Shown in pieces: positions 17,822 to 27,038 of a stretch of 64,000 nucleotides of DNA. The first letter of the stretch is position 1; each line of letters opens with the position of its first letter. The position numbers and the translations under genes are program-made. The notes below the pieces were generated by a model. It was not told the origin of the DNA. It ran no database searches and saw only the letters and a list, made by a program, of their open reading frames with translations. This stretch comes from Hyphomicrobiaceae bacterium (lineage in GTDB: Bacteria > Pseudomonadota > Alphaproteobacteria > Rhizobiales > Hyphomicrobiaceae): assembly GCA_041397645.1 (NCBI GenBank), contig JAWKWE010000004.1, positions 1,302,001-1,366,000 on the forward strand, given 5' to 3'.

Positions 17822-18046
17822 GATTGCACCTGGAATTATAGATGATCGCTCGTTCGCATGGTCAGTTAACGGGCGCTGCTGCATCAGAGATTTGCAGACG
17901 TTCTGCTTGTAGCTGGCCAATTTTATGATCACAATGGCCCAGTAAGGCAAGGGATAAGGGGTCTCTAGCTTTACGGGCTTACCGTCCGTGTGCCAACTTG
18001 GCCCACCGGTGGGGCAATTGCCGAAATCGCCAGAAAGGTCTTTCCC

Positions 18047-19171
18047 ATGATTGGTCAACAAGGCGCCCGCCGCTCTCTTGCGACGAGCTTCGCTATCGCT
18101 CTATGCGCTGTCTCGCTATTCGTCTTCGCGCAACCCTCGTCCGCCGCCGACAAAGAAGTCCGCGTCTATAACTGGTCCGACTACATCGATTCCTCAGTGC
18201 TTGAGGACTTTACCAAAGAAACCGGCATTAAGGTCATTTACGATGTTTTTGACAGCAACGAAGTCCTAGAGACGAAGTTGCTTGCTGGTGGAACCGGATA
18301 CGACGTCGTCGTGCCCTCAGGACCGTTCCTGTCGCGCCAGATCAAGGCGGGCGTGTTCCAGAAGCTCGATAAGTCGAAGCTGCCCAACCTATCCAACATG
18401 TGGCCCGACATCCAGAAGCGGTCTTCGATTTACGACCCGGGCAACGAGTACTCGATCAACTACATGTGGGGCACAACCGCCATCGGTTACAACGAGGCGA
18501 AGATCAAGGAGCGTATGCCCGACGCTCCAGTCAACTCTTGGGATATGTTCTTCAAGCCCGAGGTCATTTCAAAATTCAAAGACTGCGGTATCCACGTTCT
18601 CGATGCGGCCGACGACGTACTCCCGGCTGTGTTGAACTATCTGGGTCTTGATCCCAACACCAAGAACCCTGATGACCTCAAGAAGGCGGCGGATCTCATG
18701 GAAAAGATTCGTCCCAACATTCTGAAGTTCCACTCTTCCGAGTATATCAACGCGCTGGCCAACGGCGACATCTGCCTTGCCATCGGATATTCCGGCGACA
18801 TTCTGCAAGCCAAGAGCCGCGCTGAGGAAGCAAAGAACAATCAGGTTATCGTCCTGTCGTTGCCGAAGGAAGGCGCGCAGATGTGGTTCGACCAGATGGC
18901 GATTCCCGCCGACTCCAAGCACGTCGATGAAGCCCACGCCTTCCTCAACTTCATGATGAAGCCTGAGGTGATTGCGAAGTCCTCGAACTTCGTCCAGTAC
19001 GCAAACGGCAACCTCGCTTCGCAAAAATTCCTCGACGACGAGGTGAAGGACAACCCGAACGTTTATCCCGACGAGGAGACGATGAAGCGGCTGTTCGTGA
19101 AAACGGCATACGATGCAAAGACGCAGCGTGTCGTTACGCGGCTGTGGACCAAGGTCGTCACGGGCCAATAG
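18047..19171 (+). CDS. potF: Polyamine ABC transporter periplasmic binding protein PotF
   Basis: 374-residue exported solute-binding protein from the ATG at 18047. A signal peptide (about residues 1-33, ending QPSSAA before DKEVRV) is followed by the PotF/PotD hallmark VRVYNWSDYIDSSVLEDFTKETGIKV. It captures putrescine-like polyamines in the periplasm for the PotGHI importer. The 225-base spacer to the divergent ligase gene holds the promoter region, in which I recognise no specific operator. The gene leads the potFGHI-puuB transcription unit; puuB downstream argues that putrescine is the main ligand. Confidence 0.93.
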   Translation: MIGQQGARRSLATSFAIALCAVSLFVFAQPSSAADKEVRVYNWSDYIDSSVLEDFTKETGIKVIYDVFDSNEVLETKLLAGGTGYDVVVPSGPFLSRQIKAGVFQKLDKSKLPNLSNMWPDIQKRSSIYDPGNEYSINYMWGTTAIGYNEAKIKERMPDAPVNSWDMFFKPEVISKFKDCGIHVLDAADDVLPAVLNYLGLDPNTKNPDDLKKAADLMEKIRPNILKFHSSEYINALANGDICLAIGYSGDILQAKSRAEEAKNNQVIVLSLPKEGAQMWFDQMAIPADSKHVDEAHAFLNFMMKPEVIAKSSNFVQYANGNLASQKFLDDEVKDNPNVYPDEETMKRLFVKTAYDAKTQRVVTRLWTKVVTGQ

Positions 19172-19278
19172 CCCTCAAGGCATTCTGGCGTTCGCGCGAG
19201 ACACGGATTTCGTGCGAACGCTCCAAGCCACTGCTTCGCGTCGGAATAGTTCCAAGCGACGCAGCCATATTGAGGTAG

Positions 19279-20472
19279 ATGAAGATGGATACGGCGACGG
19301 CGACAGCGGGTACACAACCGAAGGCGCGGCTAGCCCGCACCTTTGCTCCTCAGTCGGGGTTTACGCCCTGGAATGATCCTAACGAAAAGCCGATCGTTCG
19401 GTTCGAAAACGTCACCAAGAGGTTCGGCGACTTCGTGGCTGTAAAGGACATCACGCTCGATATTTATGAGCGTGAATTCTTCGCCCTGTTGGGCCCCTCG
19501 GGCTGTGGCAAGAGTACGTTGCTGCGGATGCTTGCGGGCTTTGAAAAGCCCACCGAAGGCCGTATCCTGGTCGGTGGCACCGACATCACCGATCTGCCAC
19601 CCTACGAGCGCATGGACGTGAACATGATGTTCCAATCCTACGCGCTATTTCCTCATATGACGGTAGAAAAGAACATCGGCTTCGGCCTGCGCCAGGAAGG
19701 CATGGCCAAAGCTGACATCGATGCACGCGTCGCGGAAGCGATGTCGCTGGTCGAGCTGCAGAAGTTCGCCCATCGCAAGCCCCATCAGTTGTCGGGCGGT
19801 CAGCAGCAGCGCGTTGCGTTGGCTCGCGCCATAGCCAAGAAGCCTCGGATCATGCTTCTCGACGAGCCCTTGGGCGCACTCGACAAGCGTCTACGCCAGA
19901 GCGCCCAGTTTGAGTTGATGCGCATTCAGGAGACGACAGGCACCACGTTCATCATCGTGACGCACGATCAGGAAGAAGCAATGACTGTCGCAAGCCGCAT
20001 CGGCGTGATGAACCACGGCGAACTGGCGCAGATTTCCACCCCAGGTGAAATCTATGAAGCACCTGAATCCTGCTATGTGGCGGAGTTCATCGGCGACGTG
20101 AACCTGTTTGAGGGCAAGGTGGCCTCGCTGTCGCAAGGCATGGCCGAGATTGAGTGGGTTGGCGGCGGCCGCTTCAAAGCTTCTGCGCCGCCAGGTCTTA
20201 CTACCGGGCAGCAGGTATGGCTTGCCCTGCGGCCTGAAAAGGTGGTCATCTCGCTGCACAAACCCACCGCCGACGCCAATGTTATACCGGGGAAGGTCGA
20301 TGACGTCGGCTATCTCGGTTCCATATCGCACTATCATACCAAGGTTGCGACCGGACAACGCGTGACCGCTTTGCGGGCGAATGTCGCTCAATCGGCGGAA
20401 GCGAACATCAAATGGGAAGACGATGTTTGGCTGAGCTGGCCGGTGGATGCCGGCGTGGTCCTTACAAAATAG
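19279..20472 (+). CDS. potG: Polyamine ABC transporter ATPase PotG
   Basis: 397-residue ABC ATPase that powers the polyamine importer. Walker A GPSGCGKSTLLRML lies near residue 75, signature LSGGQQQRVALARA near 173, and Walker B IMLLDEPLGALD just after; the C-terminal part is a TOBE-type regulatory domain. A second ATG two codons in (MDTATA) could be the true start. The 107-base gap after potF is longer than the other gaps in the unit and contains no clear hairpin. The N-terminal extension before FENVTKRFG is typical of PotG. Confidence 0.93.
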   Translation: MKMDTATATAGTQPKARLARTFAPQSGFTPWNDPNEKPIVRFENVTKRFGDFVAVKDITLDIYEREFFALLGPSGCGKSTLLRMLAGFEKPTEGRILVGGTDITDLPPYERMDVNMMFQSYALFPHMTVEKNIGFGLRQEGMAKADIDARVAEAMSLVELQKFAHRKPHQLSGGQQQRVALARAIAKKPRIMLLDEPLGALDKRLRQSAQFELMRIQETTGTTFIIVTHDQEEAMTVASRIGVMNHGELAQISTPGEIYEAPESCYVAEFIGDVNLFEGKVASLSQGMAEIEWVGGGRFKASAPPGLTTGQQVWLALRPEKVVISLHKPTADANVIPGKVDDVGYLGSISHYHTKVATGQRVTALRANVAQSAEANIKWEDDVWLSWPVDAGVVLTK

Positions 20473-20540
20473 CTGCACAGGTTCGGAATGGAGATCTCCA
20501 TGCCCACGTCTGACATGCAAAAGGCCAAGGAGATGTCGCG

Positions 20541-21428
20541 ATGCGCCGCTGGTATGTGATCGCCGCGCCCTATCTGTGGCTGTTGGTGTTTTTCCTCGTT
20601 CCCTTCCTGATCGTTTTCAAGATATCGCTGTCCGATATCGCGATGGCCATTCCGCCATACACGCCGACGCTCGATCTTTCGGAGGGCTGGCAAGGGATCA
20701 AGGACTTCTTCTCGGGGCTCGATTTCGAGAACTACGCGTTCATCTTCAGCGATCAGCTCTACATAGGCGCCTACTGGTCGAGCTTGAAAATTGCCGCCTT
20801 TGCGACCTTCCTCACACTTCTTGTCGCTTACCCGATTGCCTACGGCATGGCACGCGCGCCCAAGGAGTGGCAGCCCACGCTGATGATGCTCGTCATCCTG
20901 CCATTCTGGACTTCCTTCCTGATCCGCGTTTATGCGTGGATCGGCATTTTGAAGAAGGAGGGACTGCTCAATCTGTTTCTGATGAATACGGGCCTCATCA
21001 GCGAGCCCCTCAACATCATGAACACGACGACTGCGGTCTATATCGGCATCGTCTATTCGTACCTGCCGTTTATGATCCTGCCGCTTTACACGAGCCTGGA
21101 AAAGATCAAGCCATCGCTTCTTGAAGCGGCGGAAGACCTTGGCTCTCCGCCGTGGAAGGCGTTTTGGCAGGTGACGTTCCCGCTCTCGGTCCCAGGCATT
21201 GTCGCGGGCAGCCTGCTCGTTTTCATTCCGGCCGTCGGCGAATTCGTTATCCCGGATCTCCTGGGCGGCTCAGAGACGTTGATGATCGGCAAAACCCTGT
21301 GGAGTGAGTTCTTCAACAACCGCGATTGGCCGGTCGCCTCCGCCGTCGCCGTGATCCTGCTGATCGTGCTGGTCGTTCCGATCATGCTGTTCCAGAGGAT
21401 GCAGGAAAAGCAGAGGGAGGCCGGCTGA
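20541..21428 (+). CDS. potH: Polyamine ABC transporter permease PotH
   Basis: 295-residue inner-membrane permease with about six helices. The EAA loop is recognisable (LLEAAEDLGSPPWKAFWQVTFPLSVPG). The ATG at 20541 is preceded by AAGGAG about 8 bases away, which fixes the start. The stop overlaps the potI start (TGATG), so the two permease subunits are translationally coupled and form the membrane heterodimer with PotG. Confidence 0.92.
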   Translation: MRRWYVIAAPYLWLLVFFLVPFLIVFKISLSDIAMAIPPYTPTLDLSEGWQGIKDFFSGLDFENYAFIFSDQLYIGAYWSSLKIAAFATFLTLLVAYPIAYGMARAPKEWQPTLMMLVILPFWTSFLIRVYAWIGILKKEGLLNLFLMNTGLISEPLNIMNTTTAVYIGIVYSYLPFMILPLYTSLEKIKPSLLEAAEDLGSPPWKAFWQVTFPLSVPGIVAGSLLVFIPAVGEFVIPDLLGGSETLMIGKTLWSEFFNNRDWPVASAVAVILLIVLVVPIMLFQRMQEKQREAG

Positions 21429-22252
21429 TGAATACGCGCTTTTCTTGGTTCAATATAACTTCGATCGTGCTCGGCTTCGCGTTTTTGTACGTGCCGATTC
21501 TGCTGCTCATCATCTACTCGTTCAACGAGAGCAAGCTCGTCACGGTCTGGGGTGGATGGTCAACGAAGTGGTATTCGGGTCTGCTCGACAACCAGGCGCT
21601 GATCGACGCCGCGTGGGTGACTTTGCGGGTAGGGTTGGTGGCGGCGACGATCGCCACGATCCTGGGGACACTGGCAGCGATTGTGCTGGCCCGCATGGGC
21701 CGCTTCCGGGGCCGCACGCTGTTCTCCGGACTGGTGTTTGCGCCGCTGGTTATGCCCGAAGTAATCACCGGTCTGTCGTTGTTGCTGCTGTTTGTGGCGC
21801 TCAATTTCGATCGCGGATTCTGGACAGTTACGATCGCGCATGCCACCTTTTCCATGTGCTTTGCCGCGGTCGTGGTGCAATCGCGCCTGCTGGATTTCGA
21901 CAAGTCAGTTGAAGAGGCTGCAATGGATCTGGGGGCATCCCCGGTCACGACTTTCTTCGAAGTGACGCTGCCGATCATCGCGCCCGCGGTCATTTCTGCG
22001 TGGCTACTGGCCTTCACGCTTTCGCTCGATGACTTGGTCATCGCGAGTTTCACCACGGGACCAGGCGCGACCACTCTGCCGATCAAGATCTATTCGCAGG
22101 TTCGCCTCGGCGTGACTCCTGAAATCAATGCGGTTTCGACGATCATGATCTCTCTGGTCGCACTCGGTGTGCTCGCCGCGTCGCTTGTGAGCAAGCAGCA
22201 AGCACTCCGGCGTGAGAAGGAGACGCGCGCGGTCGATGCCGGCGCGGGTTAA
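21428..22252 (+). CDS. potI: Polyamine ABC transporter permease PotI
   Basis: 274-residue permease, the second membrane subunit. It has six hydrophobic helices and the EAA loop EEAAMDLGASPVTTFFEVTLPIIAPA. The ATG at 21428 overlaps the potH stop codon; a longer frame from 21326 lies wholly within potH and is rejected. It ends 10 bases before puuB, tying import to the first oxidation step. Confidence 0.92.
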   Translation: MNTRFSWFNITSIVLGFAFLYVPILLLIIYSFNESKLVTVWGGWSTKWYSGLLDNQALIDAAWVTLRVGLVAATIATILGTLAAIVLARMGRFRGRTLFSGLVFAPLVMPEVITGLSLLLLFVALNFDRGFWTVTIAHATFSMCFAAVVVQSRLLDFDKSVEEAAMDLGASPVTTFFEVTLPIIAPAVISAWLLAFTLSLDDLVIASFTTGPGATTLPIKIYSQVRLGVTPEINAVSTIMISLVALGVLAASLVSKQQALRREKETRAVDAGAG

Positions 22253-22262
22253 TCGGGTTTAC

Positions 22263-23537
22263 ATGGCTGAAGATCACGTCAATTCCTATTATGCAGCGAC
22301 GATCAACGACACCACGCGCTATCCTCGTGCCGAAGGCGAGATGGTGGCGGACGTATGCGTCGTCGGCGGCGGCTTTTCCGGGGTTTCTTCGGCGCTGACG
22401 TTGGCTGAGCGCGGCTACAAGGTCGTGCTCGTTGAAGCCAATCGCATAGGCTGGGGTGCCTCCGGGCGCAACGGCGGGCAGATCATCGGCGGGATATCGG
22501 GTGAGCACAATATCGAGCGGCAGCTGGGCGCGGCCGGCCGCGCGCTGCTACGCGACATTCGCTATCGCGGCAACGAGATCGTCGAAAGCCGCATAGCCAG
22601 GTATGGCATCGCGTGTGATTTCAAGCATGGCTGGATGGAAGCCGCCGCGCGCGAAAAACACCTGCCGCAGATGCGCGAGTACGTGGAAGGCCGCCATGCG
22701 GAAGGTGATGGCGAAGGTCTCGAAATCGTCGAGCCGGGCGCCATGGCTGACGTACTTGGGACCAAGATCTATTACGGCGGCTATATAGATCGCCGTAGCG
22801 GGCACCTCCATCCCCTTAACCTGTGTCTTGGAGAGGCACGGGCGGCCGCGTCGCTCGGTGTCCGGATTTTCGAAGACAGCCCCGTCGTTGAGATCAGTGG
22901 TGGCAGTCCTTGCGTGGTGAAGACTGGGCGCGCGCGCATCAAGGCTACGAGCGTGATTCTGGCCGGGAGCACGGAGCACAAGTTTCAGCGTGGGCCCTTG
23001 CGTGGGCTCACCTTTCCGACCGGCAGCTACATCATCGCGACAGAGCCCCTAGACGAGGCGACGGCGAACGAGCTCAATCCGCAGGATCTCGCGGTCGCCG
23101 ACAGCAACATCGTGCTCGATTATTTTCGCCTGTCGGCCGACCGGCGGATGCTGTTCGGTGGGCGCTGCAACTACTCAAACCGCGATCCCTCCGATCTGCG
23201 GGCTTCGCTGCAACCGAGACTGGTTGAGATCTTCCCGGCTCTTGCCCAGAAGCGCATCGAGTTTGCCTGGGGCGGTCGAATCGGAATCGTTTTGACGCGC
23301 ATTCCGGCGATCGGGCGCCTGGAGCCGAACGTTTATTACCTTCAGGGCTACTGCGGGCACGGCGTCAACACGACTCACATCGCAGCTGAGATCGTCTGCG
23401 ATGCGATCGCTGGGACGATGGAAAAGTTCGATCTGTTTGAGAAGATCAAACACGTGCGGTTGCCCGTGGGGCGCTGGGCCGGCAACCAGATGCTGGCGCT
23501 AGGGATGCTCTATTATCGAATCCGCGACTTGCTTTAG
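22263..23537 (+). CDS. puuB: Gamma-glutamylputrescine oxidase PuuB
   Basis: 424-residue FAD-dependent amine oxidase of the DAO family. The dinucleotide fold is VCVVGGGFSGVSSALTLAERGYKVVLVEANRIGWGASGRNGGQ near residues 30-75, and the C-terminal FAD motif is YCGHGVNTTHIAAE. The ATG at 22263 is chosen because MAEDHVNSYYAATIND is the family N-terminus. It oxidises gamma-glutamylputrescine to the gamma-glutamyl aminoaldehyde, releasing ammonia and H2O2. As the last gene after potFGHI, with a PuuA-like ligase divergent, it forms the first half of the Puu pathway; puuC and puuD lie 15-18 kb away. Confidence 0.9.
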   Translation: MAEDHVNSYYAATINDTTRYPRAEGEMVADVCVVGGGFSGVSSALTLAERGYKVVLVEANRIGWGASGRNGGQIIGGISGEHNIERQLGAAGRALLRDIRYRGNEIVESRIARYGIACDFKHGWMEAAAREKHLPQMREYVEGRHAEGDGEGLEIVEPGAMADVLGTKIYYGGYIDRRSGHLHPLNLCLGEARAAASLGVRIFEDSPVVEISGGSPCVVKTGRARIKATSVILAGSTEHKFQRGPLRGLTFPTGSYIIATEPLDEATANELNPQDLAVADSNIVLDYFRLSADRRMLFGGRCNYSNRDPSDLRASLQPRLVEIFPALAQKRIEFAWGGRIGIVLTRIPAIGRLEPNVYYLQGYCGHGVNTTHIAAEIVCDAIAGTMEKFDLFEKIKHVRLPVGRWAGNQMLALGMLYYRIRDLL

Positions 23538-23610
23538 GCGCTGGTTTCGCCTGACGCCCCGAATAATCTAAATAAGTCGACCAACCACCGTTCACCGAAC
23601 TCCCAAAACG

Positions 23611-23635
23611 AAAACCGGGGCCACAAGGGCCCCGG
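23611..23635 (-). terminator. Intrinsic terminator of the TorF-like porin gene
   Basis: Perfect 8-bp stem CCGGGGCC / GGCCCCGG with a 5-base loop. Read on the minus strand it is followed by TTTTCGTTTT, a good U-tract. It lies between the convergent puuB and porin genes and fits termination of the leftward porin message; rightward it lacks a T-run. Confidence 0.75.
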
Positions 23636-23666
23636 CTCCGATTCTGCTCCGGATGGGAAGAGCTTA

Positions 23667-24413
23667 TTAGGGAAGCGTAGCCTTCACAGAGAAGACGAAA
23701 CGGCTGTCCGACAGACCGGTGTAGGTGTCACCCGGCGTCTGATCGAGGTTGGTGTCCCAGTAGCGGAAGTCGAAGGTGAACTTCTCGACTGCGAGAGCAA
23801 GACCAACGTTCCAGTAGGTGTAGTTGTCGGTAAGGCCCGAGAAAGCACCAGCGTTATCGGGATCATCCGAGTAGCCCAAGGTGCCGCTAAGCGTCGGCGT
23901 GAAGATATGCATCTGAGGCAGCTCGTAAGCCAAAGTGCCTTCGACCGTCCAGGTCGTCGGATAGTTGCTCTGATCAGGGGTGTAATAGAACGTTACGCCG
24001 CCCGACAGGTTCTTAAAGATCTCGGTCGAAACGCCAGCCTTCAGTTCCAGGTAGTTACCCGGATCGTCAGCGATCGGATACAGGTAACCGATCAAGCCGA
24101 AGTCGAAGGTGAACCGATCCCACGTCGGCTTGATGCCCGCGTAAAGGTCGAGCTCCATCGGAGCGTAAGCGCCGTCGCCCTTAACGCCGACGTTCGATGC
24201 CCATGCACCGGCATAGAAGATGCCGTAGGACATATCGACAGAACCCTGAGCCGCCGGCTCTTCGTTATTGAGAGACAAACCGCGGAAGACGTAATCGCTG
24301 GTGCCACCGACGGTGATTGACCATTCGAAAGCGCGATCTTCTGCGTTTGCAGCGCCCGCGAGTGCAGTGCTGGCGAGAGCCGCAACGCCAGCCAGCTTGG
24401 TGAACTTATTCAT
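23667..24413 (-). CDS. TorF-family putative outer-membrane porin
   Basis: 248-residue exported beta-barrel protein from the ATG at 24413. The signal peptide is MNKFTKLAGVAALASTALAG then AANA before EDRAFEW. Alternating amphipathic strands and an aromatic-rich body (GTSDYVFRGLSLNNEEPAAQGSVD) match the TorF-like putative porin family. The extreme C-terminus SVKATLP is short of the classic terminal aromatic residue. No operon partner; upstream, 24414-24629 is a 216-base spacer shared with the Lrp gene 3' end. Substrate unknown. Confidence 0.8.
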   Translation of the reverse strand: MNKFTKLAGVAALASTALAGAANAEDRAFEWSITVGGTSDYVFRGLSLNNEEPAAQGSVDMSYGIFYAGAWASNVGVKGDGAYAPMELDLYAGIKPTWDRFTFDFGLIGYLYPIADDPGNYLELKAGVSTEIFKNLSGGVTFYYTPDQSNYPTTWTVEGTLAYELPQMHIFTPTLSGTLGYSDDPDNAGAFSGLTDNYTYWNVGLALAVEKFTFDFRYWDTNLDQTPGDTYTGLSDSRFVFSVKATLP

Positions 24414-24629
24414 AGTAATGGACCCCCGTCCCTTGATGTCTAGGCGAACGATGTGGACCGGAAGCCCGACTCTTTCGTTCGCGGTAACGCTAAGGAACCA
24501 GAATTGTGACCGATCACTCAAGCAATACTTCGCCACACAGCGGTGCTTGCAGATCGGCGTTGCATATTCGTCACTATGAACGAGTTTCCTGCATCAAATC
24601 CTTTCGACTTGCTTAAGTTTTAGGCTGGT

Positions 24630-25100
24630 TCAACGCGTCAAGAGATTGGTCGGAAGTGGCCTGTGCGCAACTTCACGCAGCGAGAAACTGGATTTGAGTC
24701 GCGCCACACCGGGCAATCGAGAGAGCTGCTCCTTATGGATCCGTTCAAAATCGGCTAGATCGCGTGCCAGTACCGTCAGGAGATAGTCGTCGTCGCCGGA
24801 CATCAGGTGGCAAGAGACGATGTTCGGCGATGCCGCCGCCGCCCTTTCGAAAGCTGCCAGCAGCTCTTCGTTCTGACTTTTCAATGCGATCTGGATGAAC
24901 GCCGTCATGTGCAGGCCGAGCGCGTCGCGATTAAGCTTGGCCGCATAGCCCTCTATGACCCCGTCGCGTTCAAGCTGCCGAATCCGGCGCGCAATCGCGG
25001 TGGCGGAAAGGGGAATTCTCTCAGCAAGTTGCACCTGCGATTGCCGTGCATCATGGGAAAGCGCGTCGAGGATCGCCTTATCCAGCGCATCTAGATGCAT
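24630..25100 (-). CDS. Lrp/AsnC-family regulator (probable alanine dehydrogenase regulator)
   Basis: 156-residue Lrp/AsnC protein from the ATG at 25100 (MHLDALDKAILDALSHDARQSQ); a TTG at 25121 in frame is less likely. The N-terminal helix-turn-helix (LAERIPLSATAIARRIRQLERDGVIEGY) precedes the RAM effector-binding domain (HLMSGDDDYLLTVLARDLADFE). It is divergent from ald, an arrangement seen in many alphaproteobacteria where the Lrp-like protein activates ald in response to L-alanine. The 158-base spacer is AT-rich and contains a short palindrome. Confidence 0.88.
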   Translation of the reverse strand: MHLDALDKAILDALSHDARQSQVQLAERIPLSATAIARRIRQLERDGVIEGYAAKLNRDALGLHMTAFIQIALKSQNEELLAAFERAAAASPNIVSCHLMSGDDDYLLTVLARDLADFERIHKEQLSRLPGVARLKSSFSLREVAHRPLPTNLLTR

Positions 25101-25154
25101 AATTGCAGAAATCCTGCGCAAAAATTAAAACTAGCGCAGTATATATGCAATTTG

Positions 25155-25168
25155 TGGCCATATGGCAA
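25155..25168. promoter_or_regulatory. Candidate Lrp-type operator between lrp and ald
   Basis: Core palindrome GCCATATGGC (25157-25166) flanked by AT-rich sequence including TATATATGCAAT just upstream. It is central in the lrp/ald divergent spacer. A second weak dyad, TTGC-N11-GCAA, lies nearer the lrp start (about 25103-25121). Either could bind the Lrp-like regulator; this is a positional inference. Confidence 0.3.
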
Positions 25169-25258
25169 CGAAATTCGCGCCGTAATAAACCGGAGGCTGA
25201 GGCATGATTCACATCAACGACAGACATGGCGAAGCGCCAACCACAGCGGAGAACCAAA

Positions 25259-26377
25259 ATGCGGATCGGCGTTCCTACGGAAATCAAGAGCAACGAGTTT
25301 CGTGTTGGTCTGGTGCCCTCATCGGTGCGCGAGATCACTGCCCGCGGGCATGAGGTCCTCGTTCAGTCAGGCGCTGGCGAGGGCATCTTCGCGGACGATG
25401 CGGCTTACGTGAAAGCTGGCGCCCGGATCGTCCCGACCGCCGAAGCAGTCTTTGCCGAAGCCGACATGATCGTGAAGGTGAAGGAGCCGCAGGCCGTCGA
25501 ATACAATCGCCTGAAGCCGCACCAGATCCTGTTCACCTATCTCCACCTGGCACCCGACGCAGAGCAGGCCCGCGGCCTCATGGCCTCAGGCGCGACGGCG
25601 ATTGCGTATGAAACGGTTACGGACGCTCAGGGTGGACTTCCGCTTCTGGCGCCGATGAGCGAAGTCGCCGGACGGCTTTCCATCGAGGCCGCCGCCTTGG
25701 CTCTGCGTCGTCCAACCGGTGGACGAGGCGTGCTGATGGGTGGCGTTCCCGGGGTCAAGCCGGCGAAAGTTGTTGTACTGGGCGGCGGTGTCGTTGGCAC
25801 GCACGCTGCGCGCATGGCGGTTGGCCTGGGCGCGGACGTCACCATCATCGACCGTTCGATTCCCCGCCTTCGCCAGCTCGACGAGTTGTTCGAAGGGCGC
25901 GTGCGGACGCTGGCATCGACCCTCGACGCGATCGAGACGGAAGTTCTCGCCGCTGACGCCGTGATTGGTGCGGTTCTGGTTCCTGGCGCTTCCGCACCCA
26001 AGCTGGTGACGCGCGCCATGCTCAAGGACATGAAGAAGGGGTCTGTTCTGGTCGACGTTGCCATCGATCAGGGCGGCTGCTTTGAAACGTCGCGTCCCAC
26101 GACACATGCCGAGCCGACCTATCAGGTTGACGGGGTGATTCACTATTGCGTGGCCAACATGCCCGGCGCGGTGCCCTCCACGAGCGCACAGGCACTCAAC
26201 AATGCCACCTTGCCCTTCGTTCTCAAGCTTGCAGACAAGGGTGTGGCGGCGCTTGATGACGACCGTCATCTTGCTGCGGGTCTGAACGTCAAAGCCGGCC
26301 GCATCACGCACGCCGCTGTTGCTGCCTCGCTGGGATTTGACCGCCTGGAAGCCAACTTCGCTGTGGCCGCCGAGTAA
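25259..26377 (+). CDS. ald: Alanine dehydrogenase
   Basis: 372-residue NAD-dependent L-alanine dehydrogenase, reversible deamination of alanine to pyruvate and ammonia. The start is the ATG at 25259 (MRIGVPTEIKSNEFRVGLVPSSV), with GGAGA just upstream. Substrate-site segments MIVKVKEPQ (catalytic lysine) and FTYLHLAPD (catalytic histidine) are intact. The nucleotide fold is VVVLGGGVVGTHAARMAVGLGADVTIID. A strong terminator follows. It may recycle alanine produced by the pyruvate-linked aminotransferases encoded downstream (spuC and the omega-aminotransferase), which is an inference. Confidence 0.95.
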   Translation: MRIGVPTEIKSNEFRVGLVPSSVREITARGHEVLVQSGAGEGIFADDAAYVKAGARIVPTAEAVFAEADMIVKVKEPQAVEYNRLKPHQILFTYLHLAPDAEQARGLMASGATAIAYETVTDAQGGLPLLAPMSEVAGRLSIEAAALALRRPTGGRGVLMGGVPGVKPAKVVVLGGGVVGTHAARMAVGLGADVTIIDRSIPRLRQLDELFEGRVRTLASTLDAIETEVLAADAVIGAVLVPGASAPKLVTRAMLKDMKKGSVLVDVAIDQGGCFETSRPTTHAEPTYQVDGVIHYCVANMPGAVPSTSAQALNNATLPFVLKLADKGVAALDDDRHLAAGLNVKAGRITHAAVAASLGFDRLEANFAVAAE

Positions 26378-26429
26378 ACTTACGGAACCCCCGTGCCGCC
26401 CGCCATTCCTCCGGGCGTCACAAGAAGAA

Positions 26430-26464
26430 CAGGCCAGCTTCATCCGAAGCTGGCCTGCTTTTTT
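26430..26464 (+). terminator. Intrinsic terminator of ald
   Basis: Perfect 12-bp stem CAGGCCAGCTTC / GAAGCTGGCCTG with a 4-base loop (ATCC), followed by CTTTTTT. It is 52 bases after the ald stop and is a textbook rho-independent terminator on the plus strand. Confidence 0.92.
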
Positions 26465-26539
26465 GGGGCTAAGGAAAGGCAGAAGGTCACTGCATCAGCG
26501 CGAATACGGTGTGCGGCTCGACAAGAGCGATGAGTTTGC

Positions 26540-26893
26540 TCAGCTGTCGTCTTCCTTGTCGTCATCGTCGCCTTTGTCTTCCGGATCGCGCATATCGCAA
26601 GGATCACCCATCGGCATGGTCATTACTGCGATGCCCATCGCGAGGCTGGCGAACGTCAGTGCGTTCATCGCGTAAAGAAGGGCTACCGCGAGGTAGGGAT
26701 TTTCCGATTCCTCGATGAGGTCTTTGATGCCGGAGATATTCGACATCAAAATCAGTGCCGCAAACGCGATTCCGACGGCCACGCCAAAAGCCAGATGCCG
26801 GCTGAGAAAACGCAGCAGCGTTGGCAGGCGCATATAGCGCTCAATAACGGAGGCGCGTGCGCGGGTTATGAAACTGCTGAGCGTAGCCGCCAT
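26540..26893 (-). CDS. Small membrane protein with acidic C-terminal tail, unknown function
   Basis: 117-residue protein from the ATG at 26893 (MAATLSSFITRARASVIERYM); an extension to 26965 is possible but unsupported. Two hydrophobic segments (about residues 30-50 and 67-90) flank a short polar loop, and the last 18 residues are almost all acidic (EDKGDDDDKEDDS). The N-terminal 25 residues are basic. I do not recognise a family. It is monocistronic, convergent with ald and upstream of nothing obvious. The polyacidic tail could bind cations or a basic partner; no function is assigned. Confidence 0.62.
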   Translation of the reverse strand: MAATLSSFITRARASVIERYMRLPTLLRFLSRHLAFGVAVGIAFAALILMSNISGIKDLIEESENPYLAVALLYAMNALTFASLAMGIAVMTMPMGDPCDMRDPEDKGDDDDKEDDS

Positions 26894-27038
26894 GTTGTGT
26901 GCTCCAGGCACTGCGAAATTCAGGCGAACAACTGCTAATCTACCGTGCGTGGCGGATTTCGCCAATGGCGCACAAACGCCATCGCCTGATTGTGGTCAGT
27001 CGCTAGGGCCCCAACGAGGCGTACCGGTTCGTGCTTTT

